A stretch of DNA of 64,000 bases from Phenylobacterium sp. (GTDB lineage: Bacteria > Pseudomonadota > Alphaproteobacteria > Caulobacterales > Caulobacteraceae): positions 248,001 to 312,000 of the forward strand of contig JAGOQB010000002.1 in the NCBI GenBank assembly GCA_017991675.1, in the 5' to 3' direction. The notes below the pieces were generated by a model. It saw only the letters and a list, made by a program, of their open reading frames with translations, did no database searches and had not been told where the DNA came from. The translations under genes and the position numbers were made by a program. Positions 60,738-64,000 of this stretch are shown in pieces. How positions within the stretch are numbered: the stretch's first letter is position 1; every line of letters begins with the position of its first letter.

Positions 60738-63091
60738 TGTCCTCCCCTGAATCATTCGACAACCCGTTCGACGACGCCGCGCCGATGCAGAGGGTCAGCG
60801 ATCTGGCTCGCGTGCGCGGTCCCGACTACCTGAACGGCCTGAACCCCGAGCAACGCGCCGCCGTCGAGGCGACCGAGGGGCCGGTGCTGGTGCTGGCCGG
60901 CGCGGGCACCGGCAAGACGCGGGTGCTGACGACGCGGCTGGCGCACATCCTGGCCACCGGCCGGGCCAAGCCGTGGGAGCTGCTGGTCGTCACCTTCACC
61001 AACAAGGCGGCCAAGGAGATGCGCGAGCGCATCACCCACATCATCGGCCCGGCGGCCGAGGGCCTGCGCTGGCTGGGCACCTTCCACTCGGTCGCCGCCC
61101 AGATCCTGCGCCGCAACGCCGAGCTGGTCGGCCTGAAGTCGAACTTCACCATCCTGGACACCGACGACCAGGAACGGCTGATCAAGCAGGTGCTGGAGGC
61201 CGAGAACGTCGACGCCAAGCGCTGGACGCCCAAGGCGCTGGCCGGAATGATCGACCACTGGAAGAACCGCGGCTGGACGCCCGACCGGCTGCCGACCGGT
61301 GAAGGCATGGAGTTCGCCAACGGCAAGGGGGCGAAGCTGTACAGCCTCTATCAGGAGCGTATGCGGGTGCTGAACGCCTGCGACTTCGGCGACCTGCTGC
61401 TGCACAACCTGACCATCTTCATGGCCAATCCGGACGTGCTCGCCGACTTCCACGAGCGCTTCAAGTACGTGCTGGTCGACGAGTACCAGGACACCAACGT
61501 CGCCCAGTACCTGTGGCTGCGGCTGCTGGCCCAGAAGCGCCAGAACGTCTGCTGCGTCGGCGACGACGACCAGTCGATCTATGGCTGGCGCGGCGCGGAG
61601 GTGGACAACATCCTGCGCTTCGAGCGCGACTTCCCGGGCGCGACGGTGATCCGGCTGGAACGCAACTACCGCTCGACCAGCCACATCCTGGCGGCGGCCT
61701 CCGGGCTGATCCGGGCCAACAAGGGCCGGCTCGGCAAGACGCTGTGGACCGAGCAGAACGGCGGCGAAAAGGTCGTGGTGCGCGGGGTCTGGGACGGCGA
61801 GGCCGAGAGCCGGCTGATCGCCGAGGAGATCGAGCGGGCCAAGAAGGGCGGGACCGAGAAGGACCCGCGCAACTATCGCGACATCGCCATCCTGGTGCGC
61901 GCCTCGTTCCAGATGCGGGCCTTCGAAGAGCGGTTCGTGATGCTGCAGATCCCCTACACGGTGGTCGGCGGCCCGCGCTTCTTCGAGCGGGCGGAAATCC
62001 GCGACGCCCACGCGTACCTGCGGCTGATCCAGTCGCCGGACGACGACCTGGCCTTCGAGCGGATCGTCAACGTGCCCAAGCGCGGCATCGGCGACACCAC
62101 GGTCCAGAAGCTGCTGCAGATCGCCCGCGTGAACGGCGTGCCGGTCATGCAGGCTGCGCGCGAGGCGGTGCAGACCGACGAGCTGGCGGCGCGCACGCGC
62201 ACGGCGCTGTCGAATTTCCTGCGCGACCTCGACCGCTGGCGCGGCCAGGCCCAGGCCATCCACCATTCACGCCTGACCGAGCAGGTGTTGGAGGAGAGCG
62301 GCTATACCGACGCCCTGCGCCTGGACAAGACGCCGACCGCCCAGACCCGGCTGGAGAACCTGAAGGAACTCGTCCAGTCGATGCAGGCCTTCGACACGCT
62401 CGAAAGCTATCTGGAGCACGTGTCGCTGGTGATGGACATGGACCGCGGCCCGCAGGCCGACGCCGTCCAGATCATGACCCTGCACTCGGCCAAGGGCCTG
62501 GAATTCCCGCTGGTCTTCCTGCCGGGCTGGGAGGAAGGGGTGTTCCCCTCCCAGCGCAGCATGGACGAGAAGGGCGAGAAGGGCCTCGAGGAGGAGCGCC
62601 GCCTGGCCTATGTCGGCATCACCCGGGCCCGCGAGGAGGCGCGGATCTCCTTTGTCGCCAACCGCCAGGTCTACGGCCGCTGGACCAGCCAGCTGCCCAG
62701 CCGCTTCGTCGACGAGCTGCCGCTGGAGAACGTCGAGGCCAGCTCCGAGACCGGCTACTACGGCGGCGGGCCGGGCATGCAGCAGCAGCACGGCAGCCGC
62801 TGGGACGCGAGCCCGACCTTCGGCGCCGGCTATTCCAGCCCCGGCTGGAAGCGCGCCCAGGAACGGAGCTTCCAAGGCAGCCATCCCGGCCGCGGCGCGG
62901 TGATCGAGGGCGAAGGGCGGCTGGTGGTCTCGGAATCCTCGGCCGCCAGCGACTTCAAGCGCGGCCAGCGGGTGTTCCACCAGAAGTTCGGCTACGGGCA
63001 GGTAAAGTCCGTCGACGGCAACAAGCTGACGGTCGCCTTCGACAAGGCCGGCGACAAGAAGGTCATCGACAGCTTCGTCGAAAAGGCCTGA
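60737..63091 (+). CDS. uvrD: UvrD/PcrA-type ATP-dependent DNA helicase
   Basis: A 784-residue superfamily 1A helicase. Motif I is AGAGTGKT (about 53-60), motif II VDEYQDTN, motif III GDDDQSIYGWRGA, motif IV RLERNYRST, motif V MTLHSAKGLEFPLVF, and motif VI YVGITRAREEA. A C-terminal Tudor-like extension ends VFHQKFGYGQVKSVDGNKL. It unwinds DNA in mismatch and nucleotide excision repair. It is a single gene, with a short hairpin (GGCGGC CTT GCCGCC, 63099-63113) after the stop. Confidence 0.95.
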   Translation: MSSPESFDNPFDDAAPMQRVSDLARVRGPDYLNGLNPEQRAAVEATEGPVLVLAGAGTGKTRVLTTRLAHILATGRAKPWELLVVTFTNKAAKEMRERITHIIGPAAEGLRWLGTFHSVAAQILRRNAELVGLKSNFTILDTDDQERLIKQVLEAENVDAKRWTPKALAGMIDHWKNRGWTPDRLPTGEGMEFANGKGAKLYSLYQERMRVLNACDFGDLLLHNLTIFMANPDVLADFHERFKYVLVDEYQDTNVAQYLWLRLLAQKRQNVCCVGDDDQSIYGWRGAEVDNILRFERDFPGATVIRLERNYRSTSHILAAASGLIRANKGRLGKTLWTEQNGGEKVVVRGVWDGEAESRLIAEEIERAKKGGTEKDPRNYRDIAILVRASFQMRAFEERFVMLQIPYTVVGGPRFFERAEIRDAHAYLRLIQSPDDDLAFERIVNVPKRGIGDTTVQKLLQIARVNGVPVMQAAREAVQTDELAARTRTALSNFLRDLDRWRGQAQAIHHSRLTEQVLEESGYTDALRLDKTPTAQTRLENLKELVQSMQAFDTLESYLEHVSLVMDMDRGPQADAVQIMTLHSAKGLEFPLVFLPGWEEGVFPSQRSMDEKGEKGLEEERRLAYVGITRAREEARISFVANRQVYGRWTSQLPSRFVDELPLENVEASSETGYYGGGPGMQQQHGSRWDASPTFGAGYSSPGWKRAQERSFQGSHPGRGAVIEGEGRLVVSESSAASDFKRGQRVFHQKFGYGQVKSVDGNKLTVAFDKAGDKKVIDSFVEKA

Positions 63092-63120
63092 GGGCGCGGG
63101 CGGCCTTGCCGCCGCCCCTG

Positions 63121-63153
63121 CCCTGCTTCAGGTTGTTCCCGACAACGTCAGGG
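63121..63153 (+). promoter_or_regulatory. hairpin including the ribosome-binding site of the last gene
   Basis: CCCTG (63121-63125) pairs with CAGGG (63149-63153) and, inside, GTTGT (63132-63136) with ACAAC (63142-63146). The right arm holds the GGG of the GGGAG ribosome site of the gene starting at 63164, so folding would partly mask it. Confidence 0.4.
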
Positions 63154-63163
63154 AGCGAAGACC

Positions 63164-64000
63164 ATGCCGACGATCACCGCCAACGGGATTGCCCTCTATT
63201 ACGAGGACCATGGTCCGGCCGACGGCGACGTCATCCTGCTGATCATGGGCCTGGGCGCGCAGATGACCCGCTGGCCGCTCGGCTTCATCGAACTGCTGAC
63301 CGCGAACGGCCATCGGGTCGTCGCCTATGACAACCGCGACTGCGGCCTGTCGCACAGGTTCGACGACCTCGGCCCGGCCGACATGCCGGGGCTCTACGCC
63401 TCGCTGATGAAGGGCGAGAAGCCCAACGCGCCCTACCTGGTGTCGGACATGGCCGCCGACGCGGTCGGCCTGCTGGACGCCCTGGGGATCCAGCGCGCGC
63501 ACGTGGTCGGCGCTTCGATGGGCGGAATGATCGCCCAGATGGTCGCCGCCGAGCATCCGGAACGGGTGCTGACCCTGACCTCGATCATGTCGACGACCGG
63601 CAACCCGGCCGTGCCGCCGGCCACGGCCGAGGCGTCCAAGCGCCTGACCGGCGTGGTGCCAGATCCCAAGGCCGATCTCGACGTCTTCCTCGATTACGGC
63701 ATGGCCGGCGCCAAGGTGATCGGCAGCCCCGCCTATCCGGTCGCCGACGTCGAACAACGCGCCCAACTGCTGGCCGACTATCAGCGCGCCTACTATCCGG
63801 TCGGCGTCTCGCGCCAGATGGCCGCCATCGTCGCCAGCGGCGACCGGCGCAAGGCGCTGGCGACCATCACCGCTCCGACCGTGGTGATCCACGGCGCCGA
63901 CGATCCGCTGGTGCAGGTGCAGGGCGGCGAGGACACCGCCGCGACCATTCCGGGGGCCGAACTGCACATCATCCCCGGCATGGGCCACAACCTGCCCCGG
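63164..64000 (+). CDS. alpha/beta hydrolase (3' end cut by window)
   Basis: The frame opens at ATG 63164 with GGGAG upstream and stays open to the window end, giving 279 visible residues. GASMGG holds the nucleophile Ser near residue 124, HGADDPLV the Asp, and GMGHNLP at the very end the His. YDNRDCGLSH follows the oxyanion region. The fold is a serine alpha/beta hydrolase close to the TAP-like or aclacinomycin methylesterase group; the substrate is unknown. The last few codons lie beyond the window. Confidence 0.85.
   Translation, partial: MPTITANGIALYYEDHGPADGDVILLIMGLGAQMTRWPLGFIELLTANGHRVVAYDNRDCGLSHRFDDLGPADMPGLYASLMKGEKPNAPYLVSDMAADAVGLLDALGIQRAHVVGASMGGMIAQMVAAEHPERVLTLTSIMSTTGNPAVPPATAEASKRLTGVVPDPKADLDVFLDYGMAGAKVIGSPAYPVADVEQRAQLLADYQRAYYPVGVSRQMAAIVASGDRRKALATITAPTVVIHGADDPLVQVQGGEDTAATIPGAELHIIPGMGHNLPR

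Overview
The window is high-GC, densely coded DNA from an alphaproteobacterium. The best guess is a member of the Caulobacteraceae (Caulobacter/Phenylobacterium type). Evidence is the PEPxxWA-type sorting tail on the first gene, two HWE-family histidine kinases, two TonB-dependent receptors, COQ4-type ubiquinone gene, and leuA lying near an intact mreBCD-mrdA-rodA cluster. The genus is inference only. About 58 protein genes are supported. I saw no rRNA, tRNA, CRISPR array, insertion sequence or prophage. No gene-free stretch exceeds 300 bases; the longest are 44950-45198 (holds a leuA leader peptide), 54119-54360 (low GC, no gene seen) and 34396-34627 (two hairpins upstream of mreB).

Layout. 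1-9 kb: a cut PEP-CTERM protein, a small hypothetical gene, the ybbP/ybbA export ABC pair divergent from a tesA-like esterase, a PadR/DUF1700/DUF2807 operon, a periplasmic peptidyl-prolyl isomerase, a secreted cupin and an MFS transporter. 9-24 kb: a TetR gene divergent from that MFS gene with two matching operator-like palindromes, a YtcJ amidohydrolase, a membrane GT-C-like protein, the DUF47-Pit phosphate transport pair, a second amidohydrolase, gltB-gltD (glutamate synthase) and an FMN-dependent alpha-hydroxy-acid dehydrogenase. 24-34 kb: DUF423, Bcr/CflA efflux, two alpha/beta hydrolases, a P-loop kinase-like protein, then the elongasome operon mreB-mreC-mreD-mrdA-rodA on the minus strand. 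34-45 kb: a PAS/PAS HWE kinase, an ABC-F ATPase, a VanZ-like protein, a molybdenum operon (TonB receptor, ModE, a cysteine-free periplasmic protein, ModA), a DMT transporter, a cruciform-forming repeat and leuA. 45-56 kb: GST, TVP38, VOC protein, a double-TetR regulator, a TonB receptor followed by PhoD, a GNAT-NTF2 fusion, two small hypothetical genes in lower-GC DNA, then aspartate aminotransferase and pyrE. 56-64 kb: a secreted hypothetical protein, a CHASE-HWE kinase, DUF4169, COQ4, small RHH and membrane proteins, UvrD and a cut alpha/beta hydrolase.

The most interesting unit is 38166-42314. A TonB-dependent receptor, modE, a small periplasmic protein and modA are packed in one operon, preceded by a ModE-box-like inverted repeat (CGTTATG-N11-CATAACG) just upstream of the receptor start, with no modB or modC beside them. 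This suggests ModE-controlled outer-membrane uptake of molybdate or a molybdenum chelate. The second is a 22-codon open reading frame with eight leucine codons upstream of leuA, the classic form of an attenuation leader. Other points are hairpins that include Shine-Dalgarno sequences, a nested palindromic repeat at 43253-43363 and a tandem TetR fusion.
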